From NCBI GenBank assembly GCA_001600415.1, contig BCJX01000014.1:1-64000 (forward strand): a stretch of 64,000 bases of DNA, in the 5' to 3' direction. The notes beneath the pieces were generated by a model. That model had not been told where the DNA came from. It did not search any database and saw only the letters and a list, made by a program, of their open reading frames with translations. Within the stretch, counting starts at the first letter, position 1, and each line of letters opens with the position of its first letter. This DNA is from Pascua guehoae (lineage: Eukaryota > Basidiomycota > Tremellomycetes > Trichosporonales > Trichosporonaceae). A program made the translations under genes and the position numbers. Positions 22,787 to 35,107 of this stretch are shown piece by piece.

Positions 22787-23201
22787 ATGCTAGTCCTATC
22801 CATCACTGTCACCATTCTTTCGTCCACCGTTTCAGCCGCACAAGCCGAGCACAGCACTTCCGGGGCGGCAGGATACGTCAACAAGCGCTCGTGTCCGGCA
22901 GCGAGATTGTTGCCGGGCCCGTGGGCAAGAGTGGTACACAGCATCTATTCTACTCTCCGGAGCGTGGGGGACAGACTGTCTCAATGTCGACAACCTCACG
23001 CGCAGACGACAGTTTACATCTGTCAACCTCTCGGGCGATAAGGCTGGCGGCCACCATTGGCCTGGGGACAGCGACGATTATGTCGAGTACGCCGGTTCGG
23101 TGCGCGTGTACAATGTCGCTGGAAAGTGTGTTGGTCTCACGACCATGGTGGGGAGCGAGAATGTGTCGGTTGGGTCGTCCACTGTAAATATGGAGCAGTA
23201 G
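22787..23201 (+). pseudogene. Small secreted-protein gene with two apparent frame breaks
   Basis: The ATG at 22787 opens a textbook signal peptide (MLVLSITVTILSSTVSAAQA). Protein-like sequence then moves to the +1 frame around 22890-22975 (SGSEIVAGPVGKSGTQHLFY) and to the third frame from about 22970 to TAG at 23199-23201 (WGTDCLNVDNL, DDYVEYAGSVRVYNVAGKCV). No good donor/acceptor pair explains the shifts. If the frames were originally one, the product would be a secreted protein of about 135 residues with few cysteines. The gene may be decayed, or the sequence may contain small indel errors. The family is not recognised. Confidence 0.5.
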
Positions 23202-23880
23202 TGGTTGGAATGTGAGGCTTGGGAGTTGGGCGGTTGTGGTGGGCAGCAATAGAGTGTTAGCGGTGGGTGGGGTATCCCCACGGGTCTCAGATGCATTCCG
23301 GTAGTCACCATAAGGGGGCAAAGGGGGTAGTGATTATGATCCAGGTAAGTGGCATGACGAGACCGTTGAACGAAGCTGCCATGCCGGCAATTTGAAGAGG
23401 AGGGCGGAAGGGGCTGGGGCAATAGGGACAGATGTGAATGAGAAACGCGAGACAGTCGGTTGACCAAGTAAGAGATGAATCTGTTGGTCATGTACACACA
23501 GGAAAGGCTGGGGAATAGAGCAGGCACACGCACTTGATCAACGCTACGATGCTTGGGTGCAGACGCCCACAAGACACCCCTGTCACTTGCACCAAAAACG
23601 TAACAAGGACCATGAATGACTGGGCACGTTGCGGGCAAGTAGCAAGTGGAGAGGATACGCGAGTAAGTGCACCAGAGGTCACACGACACCTCAGAGCGCG
23701 ATCGCCTCCCCAGCGCCATCCATCGACATTGCGCACCCCCCAGCAGTCCATGACGATCGACCGCACGCCAAACGCCACAAACAAATTTGCTTCCGTTGCC
23801 ACCCAAGAGAATCTGAACTCCGTTTGGTCCACTAACCTCGAACTCTCCTCCTCCACCCCAACCACTCTCATCCATCCGCC
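23202..23880. other. Intergenic before MGM101
   Basis: No supported gene. It contains the presumed MGM101 promoter. The ~80 bp before the ATG are pyrimidine-rich. Confidence 0.5.
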
Positions 23881-25964
23881 ATGCTCCCCTTCCGCCTGCG
23901 GGCCTTTTCGACCGCCGCCCCCCGCCTCGCAGCCGCCCCCAAGCGCGCAGCGTACGTGCCCTACCGCCGCGCCGCGCCCGCCGCTAGCTCCCCCGCGGCT
24001 GCACGCGCCCCGTCCACGGCCGCGAGCTCGACCGCGTCCCCGGCAGCCACAAAGGCGACAGCAGTGTACCCGTACGAGGACGACGACTTTCCCCTCCCCG
24101 CCGAGCCGATCGAGGACTATGCGTCTCTCCGCAAACCCGCCGCTGCCCCCGCCGTCGCAGCGCGCCGCGTTCGCCAGCAGCCCACCGCGTCGCCGCCCCT
24201 CACGTCCTTGCCGGACGCGACCTATACGCCGCTTCCTGACGCCGACGCGCCATCCACTCCTTCGGCATCGGCTTTGGCATCGGCTTCAGTCCCCGTTCCC
24301 GCCCCGGCCTCGGCCCCAGCCCCAGCCCCAGAAGCACTCCAGCCCCGCCCCAGACCCGCGTCCATTGGCGCGCCCCACCTCCAGGACGCGTACGTCTTCA
24401 ACCAGCCGCGGCAGGAGGACTGGACAACGTCGTTTGCGGGCCTGAGTGAAAAGGCCTTTGATGAGCGGATTGCAGACGCGCTCCTCAAGCCGCTCGCGCC
24501 CGAGGATGTCGAGATTAAGCCTGGTGCGTGCTGGTTGTCGTGCTCGTGGGGACGTGGGCTGACGCGGTTTCTTTGTTGTTGTTGTGACTTTTGGTGTCGT
24601 TTGTCGTTGGCTCTGCTCTCGTTCCCCGTTCCACCTCGTGTCTCGCGTCTCGTGTGTCGTCCTGTTTGATCGCCGTTCGTGCTGGCTCCCCCTCGCCCAT
24701 TGCCCATGCCCATGCGCTCATCCTGGCGCGTTGTTCGTTCTGTCTCCTTGCTCGTCTACCTCGCTCGCCTATCTCACTCGCCTGTCTTCTTGTCTCCTTG
24801 CCGGTCCCATGGCTGAATGCTAAATCGCTCATCTTTTCTGATGTGTGCCTGGGACGCGTCGGCATTCTCAATCCCGTGTCATTGCTCGTCTCGTTTCATT
24901 GCTTGTCTCTCCTTGATCACCCTGTATGCCTTCGCCTTCACGGCCTCGGCTCTGCCTTTTCTGATCTGGATTCCTATCTCTCGTTATCCACCTTCTCATT
25001 CTTGCTTCTTCTGGTTCTTTTCCTGGCCTCTCCCTTTGCCCTCGTTTTGCTTCTCCTCACCCCGTCTCCTTGCTCTGGCTTTTCTCTCCCCCTCCTTTGC
25101 GATTCCCCCTTCCATTTCTGTCTCCCACACATCCGTCTTCCTTCACCTGCCTCCCATTCTTCTCGACCCTCTGTCTCTTCCTTCACTGCCTCCTGCACTG
25201 GCTACTCGCATCCAGACGGCCTCCTCTACCTCCCCGAAATCAAGTACCGCCGGACGCTCAACGCCGCCTTTGGACCCGGCGGGTGGGGTATGGCGCCGCG
25301 CGGCGAGACACACGTCGGCCCCCGCATCGTCTCGCGCGAGTGGGCGCTCGTGTGCCAGGGACGGTGAGTCTGAGTGTTCAAAAGGCGCCGCGTCAAGTAC
25401 CAAGTTTGTGCTGATCATTAGCCTTGTGGCCATTGCCCGCGGCGAGCAGGAATACTTCGACCCCAGCGGCGTTGCGACTGCGACCGAGGCGTGCAAGTCG
25501 AACGCACTGATGCGGTGTTGTAAGGACCTTGGCATTGCGTCCGAGTTGTGGTGCGTATCTGTGTCTGGTGTTGTTGGTTGTTGAGGTCGGATGCCGTGGT
25601 TCGGTGTTCGGGTTTATTTGGCGTGTGACCGAGAGCTACAGGCCGGGCACCTTTGCAGGACCCCAGTCACGCACGCTGCCTCGTGATGCGGGCTCGATGG
25701 CCGCTGTTCGGTGCCTGCCCCAACACGTACACATTGGCTAGCGGCACCAACAACGACAACATCCTACTGCGGCCGACAGCTACCTCCGGCACTGGTGACA
25801 CTGGTTACTAACAGCGCAGGGACCCACGCTTCATCCGCGAGTTCAAGGCAAAGTACTGCGTCGAGGCCATGGTCGAGCATGTGACGCAGAAGAAGAAGCG
25901 CAAGCTGTGGCGCAAAAAGGACGCAAAATTCGACTATCCGTACAAGGAGCTGTCGACGTTCTAG
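23881..25964 (+). CDS. MGM101: Mitochondrial genome maintenance protein Mgm101
   Basis: Exons 23881-24523, 25216-25363, 25422-25550 and 25820-25964 join to about 354 residues. The N-terminus ([19 protein letters not shown]) is an Arg/Ser/Ala-rich mitochondrial presequence. Residues ~35-170 are a low-complexity Ala/Pro/Ser stretch absent from the shorter yeast protein. The conserved core follows: [76 protein letters not shown], and the basic [10 protein letters not shown] near the end. Mgm101 is a Rad52-like single-strand annealing protein of mitochondrial nucleoids. Intron 1 (692 nt) splits [11 protein letters not shown] exactly where homologues are continuous. The next genes share no obvious pathway. 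Confidence 0.95.
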
Positions 25965-26760
25965 GCTGGGACTGGAACGCAGAGACGGTTGCGGCTGCAG
26001 GCGGCTCAACGACATCGGAGTCGAGGCCGAGCACAGACTCGGGCCATAGCGAGGCTTGGCAATGGCTGCCGCGGCGCACGCCTTCGGACTGTCCTTTAGC
26101 TTGTACAGCCCGCTAGCCATTGTCAGCCGGCGCTGTCATGAGCAGCGCCCGATGGTCGCCCAGTACCGCGATGGCGGTTCTGGGCCATGTAGACTACTTG
26201 TACACGGACAGATGCACCTCACCACTTGACTGAAACCGGACCGCTGAGGCTGCCGATGAAGATGAATATGATTCCCTTCCAGGGCGGACACTGAGAGATC
26301 TGTGACCTAGATTGGGGTCCGTGCCTCGCGGGAGCCGAGTGGTGACGAGACCAAGATTGCGGACGAGACATTCCATGCGCCGCCGTTGGCCCCCTGTGGA
26401 TTCCTCCTTTGACCATCACAGACATGTTTGGCATGTTCTGTAATGTTTGTTCCGTCAGCGATGTGGTGTCCACTCTTTATGTGCACCGCACGCGGCTGCA
26501 CATGCGTGTACACATGCATCGGCAGTGGAGTCCCACTAGCCATCACCTGCCTCTCGTGATGGCAGATTACTACAAGTTGGGGTTGGTGGTCTCGCCACGG
26601 GATCGAATTAGATGTAGCCGACAAGCGGGGGATGGGGGTTGTGGAAACCTAAGACCAACCAACGAGTTTAAGGCCGCGCCGGAGCTGCGCGTGTTGGCTG
26701 CGGTGGGCCTGTCCTTAAACTGTCAAACGGTGCCAGGCCAGCTTTGGTGCCTGGACGAGA

Positions 26761-26784
26761 TGGGATGGGATGGGATGGGATGGA
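26761..26784. repeat. (GGGAT)n short tandem repeat
   Basis: Four consecutive GGGAT units. The same motif recurs at 58458-58493. Confidence 0.8.
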
Positions 26785-28088
26785 CCAGGTCGGCACTGTG
26801 CCCCAGCACAACTTGGTGCCGCCATTGCACGTATGCCTCGGCCAAGTGAGTGACCTGCCTCGTCTCAGTCTCCCTCTACCCACTCCCCACCACCACCCAA
26901 ACCACCATCGAGGCCAACAGTGACACCGACACCGACACGTCGACCTTGCACCGGCGTTGATCGTGTGTCCTGCCTGCCTGCAACTGTGCTCCACACATTT
27001 GGCAGTAGTCGTGGATTAGTGGATCGGCTGAGCGCCCCAGGATACGATTGATTGTCGCAGCCCGCGTCGTTCCGTCGTTTCCCTACCCGCTACCTGGCTG
27101 GGCGCAACTGTTGCACCCTGCAAGCCCTCCACATTGCACCAAATTGCTCGGTACCGCCCCAGCCCACCCTCTCGTACCCTCACCTCACCTCACCTCACCC
27201 TCGCCAACCACCTTGCACCACCACCACCCACCATCACCACCTGCCTACCCTCCATCGCAACTCGACTCACCCACCGCAACGGCATCCCACTTCCCCCCCG
27301 TTCATTGCATCGTACACACGCATCGCATCGCATACCATACCAACAACACAATCTCCCAAAACAATCCCCTTTCCTTGGACGCGCATCACGCATCGCATCA
27401 CGTCGTCAGGTCGCTGTCGCGCCCGCACCGCGCCCCCAGTCCTTCCTTCCTTACACACCATTCCACACTGGCTCGCACCCCGCGTCCCGGCCCCGTCTGC
27501 GCTGCCCAGCGCCGATCGGATCTCACACCACGTCTCGCACCCCCATCGTCTCAACTGGTCCGCGCCCACTGCCTCTACACCAGCCACGTGCAAAACTCGC
27601 AGCTGGCACCGCCCCGCTGCGCCCACCGCACGTACCCGTCGACATTGGCATCTTCGGCCCGCCCGCAGTCGCGACCCATCGAGGCCGCCACGAGTTACCT
27701 GTCGAGCAGCCTGCCCGACTCGCGAGATTGCCAGTCTACCAGATCCACGGGCAGCGTGCATTAGACTCGGACTCGGCTCGAGGCACGGTTGCTGTTGCCA
27801 ATTCCGCGCCGGACTCCAACGCCGCGACTGTGATCGCCGACCATCACGCATCGTGTTTGGTCTTGCCCGCCTCTCTTGGTGGCCGATCAACTCTGCGAGC
27901 GGCAACGTCTGCTCACAACGGTGACCTCCACTGTACACCGCCGCATCGCGACGTGACGCCATTGCTGTGCGTCCGTCACCATCACCCGCGTACTCTCGCG
28001 CCTGCGTCTGCGCGTATCCTCGCACACTGGCCCTCCTGGCACGGCGTCATCCCCCACACCTCCGCTTCAAACATCAAACATTTGTAGT

Positions 28089-28110
28089 GCACACACACAC
28101 ACACACACAC
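28089..28110. repeat. (CA)n microsatellite
   Basis: Eleven uninterrupted CA units upstream of YAK1. Confidence 0.9.
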
Positions 28111-28485
28111 CCCTTCCTCCGCGCACAGCATTTACGGCCCGTTTCTCCAGGCGCGTCTGCTGTTGCTAGGCTAGGCTTGTAGCCATCGCCGCGAGCCCGT
28201 GCACAACCCGTCTCGGCGACCGAACCCGCGCGACACTGCAGCCGCCGGCAAACGCACTGGCCCATCATCCGCCGACTTTACGTGTGAGCAGTGACGCACA
28301 AAAGTGAGACCACGGCAAAATCTCGACTTCCCCGCTGCTGCTAGCTGGTCGTGCTGCTGCGACTTGGCTGCTGCCTCCACCTGCCATCTGATTCCACTTG
28401 GCTGTGCCCGCCCCAACCCGCGTCTCGCCTGGAGCCGCCGCCTTGCCGCGCGTCTGCCTCCGCGGCGCCCTGTTGGTCGTCTAGC

Positions 28486-31400
28486 ATGTCTCGCCCGTCG
28501 TCGTATCACGGCGTCTCGCACTCTGACGACGACTTTACTCTTCCTCGCTTTGCACCCCAACAGCAGCCATACGTTCCTCCACCCCACATTGGCATCTCCA
28601 CCCACAACCTTCCCCCACTCCACCCAGGTGCACCTCCACAGCGCTCCCCAGGACGCACCACTCGCCTTCCCCCTCCTCCCACGGCGGCGGCTTCAACTAC
28701 GGGTACCGGTGCAACATCGCCTTCTCTCTCTCCTGCTGCGGCGGCGCAACAAGGCCAACAACACCGACATTCGTTGTCTGTCGCGACTCATCTATCACCC
28801 CTGTCGTTGTCGGGTGCCCCATACTCTGCCCAACCATATCCCAACGGCGCCCCAGGGACAAGTCACGCCACCTCTCACGGTGCCCTTGGCATCCACACCA
28901 ACCACGCCCGCGGTGCAGGTCTGGGCCACTCGCAGGTTGCCCAACGCCAAACAATGCACTTTCCCTACGCACCCTCGGCGTACGAAGATCACAACCCGCC
29001 GAACAACAGTTTGGGCGCGGGCAGTGCCCTTAGCTCACTCGCACGCAGCGCCTCGCTCGGTACAGGACGCAAAAAGGATCCCTTCTCATACCCATCAGAC
29101 GACGTCGAGAGCGGCATGGCAGCAGAAATGTGGGGCACAGGGGGACCATCTGTAGGTGGTGGACCAGCGGGCGCGACTGGCAATTCGTACGCCTCGTTCC
29201 GCCCCCCGCCCCAGGCTACCCAACAAATGCCCCAGCCATACATTCGCCATGCTACCGATACGGATAGGGATGTCATCATGTCCCCTAACCGGTACCCCGC
29301 GTCGTCGACGTCTGCCTCCGCGACAACTGGATCCGCATCGGCATCAGCACCCGCATCGGCAGTCCCATCACAGTCTGGCCCTCCCCAACATTCTGCAATC
29401 ACGACTTCTGCAACAGCACAAACGTCTGCGACCATGGCTTCCGCTTCGGCTGCCAATGCCAGTGGCCAAGCTGGATCAATGGCACCCCCACCCGTCCCAC
29501 ATGCGCGTGGCATCCCCAGTCCGACATTTGGGTCGTCACAGCAAACCCCGGCGGCGAGCCAGCCACCGAGCCAACCGCCGTCGCAGCCCTTGAATCCCTA
29601 CATTCCTCGTGACGCTCCACAGCAGCTCTCCGACTCGTGGCTCAGCTATCGGCGCACGAGCCACCACTCGCCTGGATCAGACGTCGTGTCTCCACCCGGT
29701 GCGAGCCCGCACTCACCGAGCAAGACTGGCCCGTATGACCCGTCACCGCACCTCCTCACACCGCAAGGAACCACCACCAACCTTCCTTCGTCTCCAAACC
29801 AACAATACGCAGCACCCATGCAAGGCGATGCCTCCCACACGTCGCCACGGTACACACCGTCGTCGTACCGGCCATCGGCAAACCACCGCTCCCACTCGCA
29901 GTCGGCAAACCACCGCTCCCACTCGCAGTCTTTCGCGTCCAGCCAGCCAGTCACTCCGTCGGGACGGCACGACTCGAGCGGCGGCCCATCACATGGAGCT
30001 GACCGCGGCCCCTACGCCGTGCCAGGCTCCCGCCAAGGGTTCCGCCAGGTGCGCGACTTCACCGACCTCAAGCCTCACGTCAATACCCAAGCACAAGGCA
30101 GACGTGCGGATCCAGACGTTCCCGGCGGATATCTGAGTGTGAGTGTGGACCAGGCCGGTTGCACCATGGTACTAACCACGCCCAACAGCCTCTCAAGTGC
30201 CTCACAGCGCATCTTCCTCAGACCTACACGCTGTGCAACCCGACATTCAAATACGAGTCGTCAGATAACCCTCGCAGAGTGCTCACCAAGCCGAGCAAGC
30301 CGACGTACAATGACGGTGCAGACAACGAGGACTGGGACTATATTCTCTACGTCAACGATGTCCTCGGAGGCGAGCACGGCGGCGACCGGTATCTCATCCT
30401 CGACGTGCTCGGCCAGGGCACGTTTGGACAGGTCGTAAAGTGCCAGAACATGCGCACACACGAGATTTGTGCCGTAAAGGTTGTCAAGAACAAGCCGGCA
30501 TACCTGAACCAGAGCAAGATGGAGGTTGCGATTCTCGAGCTGGTGAGCTAGTCCTTTCCTTTGCCATAAAGCTGACACGCCAGCTCAACCGCGAACACGA
30601 TCCTCGCGACGAGCACCACATTTTACGAATGCACGACTCGTTTACGCACAAGAACCACCTGTGTCTCGTCTTCGAGTGCCTGTCGTCCAACCTCTACGAG
30701 CTCATCAAGCAGAACCAGTTCAAGGGGCTGAGCCTGCAGCTCGTAAAGGTCTTTACGCAGCAGCTCCTCGACTGCTTGGCGGTTCTCAAGAATGCGAGCC
30801 TGATTCACTGTGACCTGAAGCCTGAGAATATCCTACTCAAGTCGTACGTCATTTGTGAAACCCACCCTGGCCAGTGCTCACACCTGCCAGGCTCCAATCG
30901 CCGCAGATCAAGGTCATCGACTTTGGCTCGGCATGCCACGAGCGCCAGACCGTCTACACATACATCCAGTCGCGTTTCTACCGCTCGCCAGAGGTCCTCC
31001 TCGGGTTGCCGTACCGGTGCGCGATTGACATGTGGTCGCTCGGCTGCATTGTCGTCGAGCTCTTCCTCGGTCTCCCAATCTTCCCCGGCACGAGCGAGTA
31101 CAACCAGGTGTCGCGCATTGTCGACATGCTCGGCCTTCCGCCACAACACCTGCTCGAGCAGGGCAAGCAGACCAACGAGTTTTTCAACTTTATGGGCGTC
31201 GACGCACACGGACGCAAGCAGTACAAGATCAAGCCAATGGAGCAGTACGCCAGTGAACATCGCACAAAGGAGCAGCCGAGCAAACAATACTTTAAGCAAA
31301 CACAATTGCCAGACATTATCATGGAATACCCGCACGCAAAGAAGAATGCCAAGCCTTCAGATGTGGAAAAGGGTGGGCCGCTGTGTAACGCGCAAGCTGA

Positions 31401-32856
31401 CCCAACAGAAACCCAGCAGAGACGAGCATTCATCAACTTTGTCGAGGGCCTCCTCACCCTCGACCCCCTCAAAAGGTGGTCGCCGCAGCAAGCCGCCAAG
31501 CACCCCTTTATCACGGGCGAAAAGTACACTGGTCCCTTCGAGGTGAGTGGTTTCCTCCTATGCCCCAACATTGAAACTGACGGGCAGCCACCTTCCGCGC
31601 CCCCGAGCCGACGTGGCACCACGCCCGCTGCAGCGGTTACAACACAGGCCACGGCGGCCACAACGCCCGTCACGTCGAAAAAATACGGCGGACTGGTCCA
31701 GTCGCCGTCGTCGCAGCGCGGTCAACGAGTCTACTCGGATGCGGCGGCGTACAACCACCAGCTCGCGCAGCACCAGTATCAGACTGCGCAGGCGCAGGCT
31801 GCTCAAAACGCTGCGCGACAGGGTCCGTTTTCGCCTGGTTACGATGCGTCGGGACAGCAGTACGGCAAGGGTGCTCGTGGTTCGACCCAGCACCCTCAAC
31901 CACCACCGTCGTGGCACCAGTCAATGGCGCCGCCCCAGCAACAACAGCCGACACAGCAGCAGGGGTACCACGGGCGCATGGCAGGAGGAGCGTCGGGTCA
32001 AGTGCGGCCGAATGTGCCAATCATCAACGCGCCGGCCAACGCGCCCAACACGTACTTTCCGGGCTCGCGCAACCGCGCCAACACGATCAACCAGATGGAC
32101 GCCATACCACCTGCACTGGCGCGGCTTACCAATCTGGGCGCGCCCGATCCGTCTGGCCACCGGTCGTCACTCACACCCGTGCTGCACCGCGAGGACATGG
32201 TCGAGGCGTGGGAGCGACGACAGGCCGGCGGACACAAGCACTCTGCATTGCACAATACGCAGCTCGAGTTCCTGCAGCAGCAGGCCGAGCTGGTCAACAT
32301 GAACCAGCAGGGATACGTCGGGTACGGGCACCCAGGCAGCCATCATGTGCCCGCTGGCCCAACTCTCGGTCACCAGCGTGCTTCGCAGTCGTTTTCCGGC
32401 ACCCAGGCGTACCAGATGCAGCCTGCAATGGGCCCACATGTGTCGCACGGGGCGCACGCGTCGGTCGACTACCGGAGTCGCGGTGGCGGTGCCCCTCCGA
32501 TCCAGCTGCAGCCAACAAACGAGTATGATCCTCCTGGGCACTCGACGAGCTCACGCTACAATCTGCCCGCGTTCCCACCACCCGTCGCGACGACAACACA
32601 CGGTGCCCAGGGACACGGCAGCCAGCCGTCGTCTGGGACGTTTGACGCGTTTGACAGTCGAGACTCGAATGTGGCGCTCATGTACACACCCCTCCAGCCG
32701 ACGCAGGCCGGCGCGTATGGCCCATACTCGCCCGGTCACGCGTCGCGGTCGTCGTATTCTGGTCCGTTTAATGGCGCGCAGAGGAACAATCCGTTTGCAG
32801 GAGGGACGCCGACGTCGCCGAGGCGATATGGTGGTGGGGGGTATGGCCAGGCATAG
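28486..32856 (+). CDS. YAK1: DYRK-family protein kinase Yak1
   Basis: Exons 28486-30138, 30189-30542, 30584-30843, 30891-31542 and 31588-32856 join to about 1395 residues. The first ~550 residues are Ser/Pro/Gln-rich and probably disordered. The kinase domain spans about 610-975: glycine loop GQGTFGQVVK, ATP-binding Lys in CAVKVVKNK, catalytic loop HCDLKPEN, DFGSACHERQ, and the DYRK activation motif TVYTYIQSRFYRSPEV with the Y-x-Y that autophosphorylates. The C-terminal ~420 residues are again Gln/Pro/His-rich. Yak1 is a growth-inhibitory nutrient and stress kinase downstream of PKA/TOR in yeasts. Intron 4 (45 nt) is in frame and stop-free, so retention would only insert 15 residues. The start is the first plausible ATG. 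Confidence 0.95.
29875..29928. repeat. Perfect 27-bp in-frame tandem duplication in YAK1
   Basis: Two identical 27-bp units encode SANHRSHSQ twice in the disordered N-terminus. The identity of the copies suggests a recent, possibly polymorphic duplication. Confidence 0.85.
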
Positions 32857-33728
32857 ATTGTGTAGTAGAGCGGTTTATGAGCATGCACGTGCGTCGAGAG
32901 CGCAGCGTCGCGAGCGCAGCGAGCGAGCGGCGCGTGGTGAGAAGGCGAGGTCAGTTGTCAGTCGTGTGGCGTCATGACGTGTTGAAGTTGTGAGAGTGCA
33001 GCTGAGACGCAAGGTGAGAGGGGACCCTGAAGGGAGCACTGTGGCGGCATGGAAACTAAGTACATCAGACTCTGCAAACGAGACGTTTACCAATGCCTGA
33101 GTTCGGCTTTACAAGACACAAACAGCATGGCAGTGTTGTGCTAGACACCAACATCTGGACACTAGCGCGTTATGGAAGTGTGTAGCCAAGCACCCGGGCT
33201 TGCGAGCACAGGGTTGGCTGTCGTGTCACCCAGTCATGGCCCTGCTGGACAAGAAACAAGCGCCAAAGAACCAAACAGCTCGAGAGCTCGGCTGTCGGTT
33301 GGCCGTCCTGTTCCCAATGGGATACCACTTTTGCTCGACTTGTAGGGGCCGTGCTGTATCCTTTGCCTCTTGTCGAGGCCGTCAACGCCGTTCGGTACGG
33401 TTTCCACATGGACATCGTCTACGTTGTGCAACACCGTCGACATTGTGCAAAGCATGCAGCTCCGAGTTCAGATCCAGCAGTGTCCGTCAGCGTGCACTGT
33501 GCGCGCAGTATCGTACTCGCGGCACACTCGCCCCCGCTCGGGTCGTGCGGTCACGGCACCAGACTAGTATATCATATGCATCGTGTACAACAAATGTGCG
33601 GGTGCCGTGCTCCCGGCGCACTGCCTGGGCACGTCGGCACTCTGCACTGCGCATGTGCTCCTTGCGCTCCTCGCCATCACCAGCCCCAGCCCATCCCCAG
33701 GCCAACCTCCCAACCTCCCAACCTTAAC
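32857..33728. other. Convergent intergenic region YAK1/YAF9
   Basis: This ~870-bp region holds the 3' flanks of YAK1 (plus) and YAF9 (minus). No gene is supported. Confidence 0.5.
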
Positions 33729-35107
33729 CTAGCCCCGGAGCTCCTCCTTGAGCCGCGCGAGCTCTTTTTCCTGCGCAATCAGACGTTCTCTGGACACGTC
33801 AGCGCCGCCCAGACTGCACACGCACCGCCATCGATCCATCTCCTGGACAATCTTGACGCGCATGAGTGTGAGCCGATTAAATTCGGCCCTTTCCATCTCG
33901 CCCGTAAACTCGAGGGGCACGTCGGCCGACCCCAGCTCGCCCGGCGCGCCAGTAAACGCGGGCGTGCGTGGTGTCGCCGGCGTGCCCGCGCGGGACGCGG
34001 CGGTGCCTGCGCGGCTGCGTGCGGCGCTCGGGGGCGCCGAGGGGGGTGCGCTCGTGATGCCTAGTGTGGGGCGTTTTTTGGTCTTTTTCCCCGACCGCTG
34101 CTCGTGCTCTTCGCGCTGGTCGCGCGGCCGGCGATTACGCGCGGGGAGCGGCGTGGGCGGGTTCTCTTCAAGGGCCGCGAGGAGGTGGGCGGGCGGGTCC
34201 GAGAAGACGATTTCGTCATACTGCCACGCGTGCACCGGGTACTGCTGCGCAATGGACAGGGCGTGCGCGACGGCCGCGGGCACCGCGGGCGTCGCGGGCG
34301 TCGCGGGTGTGCCCGCCCCTGTCCCCGTGCCCGTGCCCGTGGCAGCGGCGTCGGCGGGGGTGGCGGGAGTCGCTGGTGTGCCCGCCCCCGTACCCGTACC
34401 GACCCCCGAGGCCGAGGCCGAGTCCGAGTCCCCCGCGGGCGTGGCCGGCGTCGCCGCCTCGGCCTTGACGACCACCGGCTCGGGCGGGGGCGCCTCGATC
34501 GGCTCACCCCAGTGGTGCAGCTTGATCGGGTGCTGGATCGTGAGTGCCTTTTCGGCCGCCTCGGGCACGAATGTGACCTTTATCTGGACAGTAAACTCGC
34601 CCCATCCCGTCTCGGTCACTGCATACGGCGGCTTTTCGCACACTGCGCACACACATGTCAGCGCATAGTTGTCTTAAACAATCTTGGTGTAGGACCCACT
34701 CCGGTTGGGGTTGGGGTACGTGTCGTGCAGCCGGAACACGACGCGCTTGATGCACCCCGACAGGTCGTCGGCCCCGCCCGGCCGGTAGTCCTTGTCAATC
34801 GGCACGGGGACGGGCGGCGCGTCTGTCGAGTTTGCCGCGCGCGGTGCTGGCGGGGGCGTGGCTGCCGACGCGAGAAAGACGGTCCACCGGTGCGTGTCTG
34901 CAGGTCAGAATCGGTCAGAGGGTAAGGTAAGGAGTGTTGGTACGAGTAGCGTACGCACGCGTAGGCGGCGCCAGCGCGCGCTCTTCCTCGGTCAGGAGGC
35001 GCGCGTGCGAGCCGTAGATGATCGGCCGGTGGATCTGGATGCCCTGCGGTTGTCAGCTAGGGCAGGAATACGTCGTAGCTCACCTTTATGCGCTCGTTGC
35101 CGGACAT
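33729..35107 (-). CDS. YAF9: YEATS-domain histone reader Yaf9
   Basis: Exons 35107-35084, 35043-34959, 34897-34700, 34642-33826 and 33789-33729. The product is about 394 residues (406 if the last 36-nt intron is retained). The YEATS domain fills the N-terminal half: [65 protein letters not shown]. An Ala/Pro/Thr/Gly low-complexity insert follows, then a C-terminal coiled coil ([19 protein letters not shown]). Yaf9 is a subunit of the SWR1 and NuA4 chromatin complexes and reads acylated histone H3. The donor GTGGGT of intron 3 (34699) was chosen because it restores NPNR-x3-KPPY spacing. The gene is divergent from COQ6 across a 425-bp promoter. Confidence 0.93.
34275..34440. repeat. Imperfect coding repeats in the YAF9 insert
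   Basis: Two copies of a ~48-bp unit encode [20 protein letters not shown] sequence. Confidence 0.6.

Larger units (their letters stand above)
25965..28485. other. MGM101 3' flank and YAK1 leader region
   Basis: From about 27050 the plus strand becomes C-rich, and simple repeats appear at 26761-26784 and 28089-28110. This is probably the promoter and long 5' leader of YAK1. ORFs here translate to Pro/His/Arg-rich low-complexity sequence and were not called. Confidence 0.5.

Noticed and set aside
24591..25367. Long ORF through MGM101 intron 1
   Set aside because: Biased Leu/Ser/Pro translation in pyrimidine-rich DNA; conserved Mgm101 sequence is continuous across the intron.
27052..28087. 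Several overlapping 240-320 codon ORFs upstream of YAK1
   Set aside because: Three frames are open at once because the strand is C-rich; the translations are Pro/His/Thr low complexity.
33748..34668. 306-codon plus-strand ORF opposite YAF9
   Set aside because: The minus-strand YEATS protein has clear motifs and splice consistency; the plus ORF is its antisense shadow with low-complexity Ala/Gly/Val sequence.
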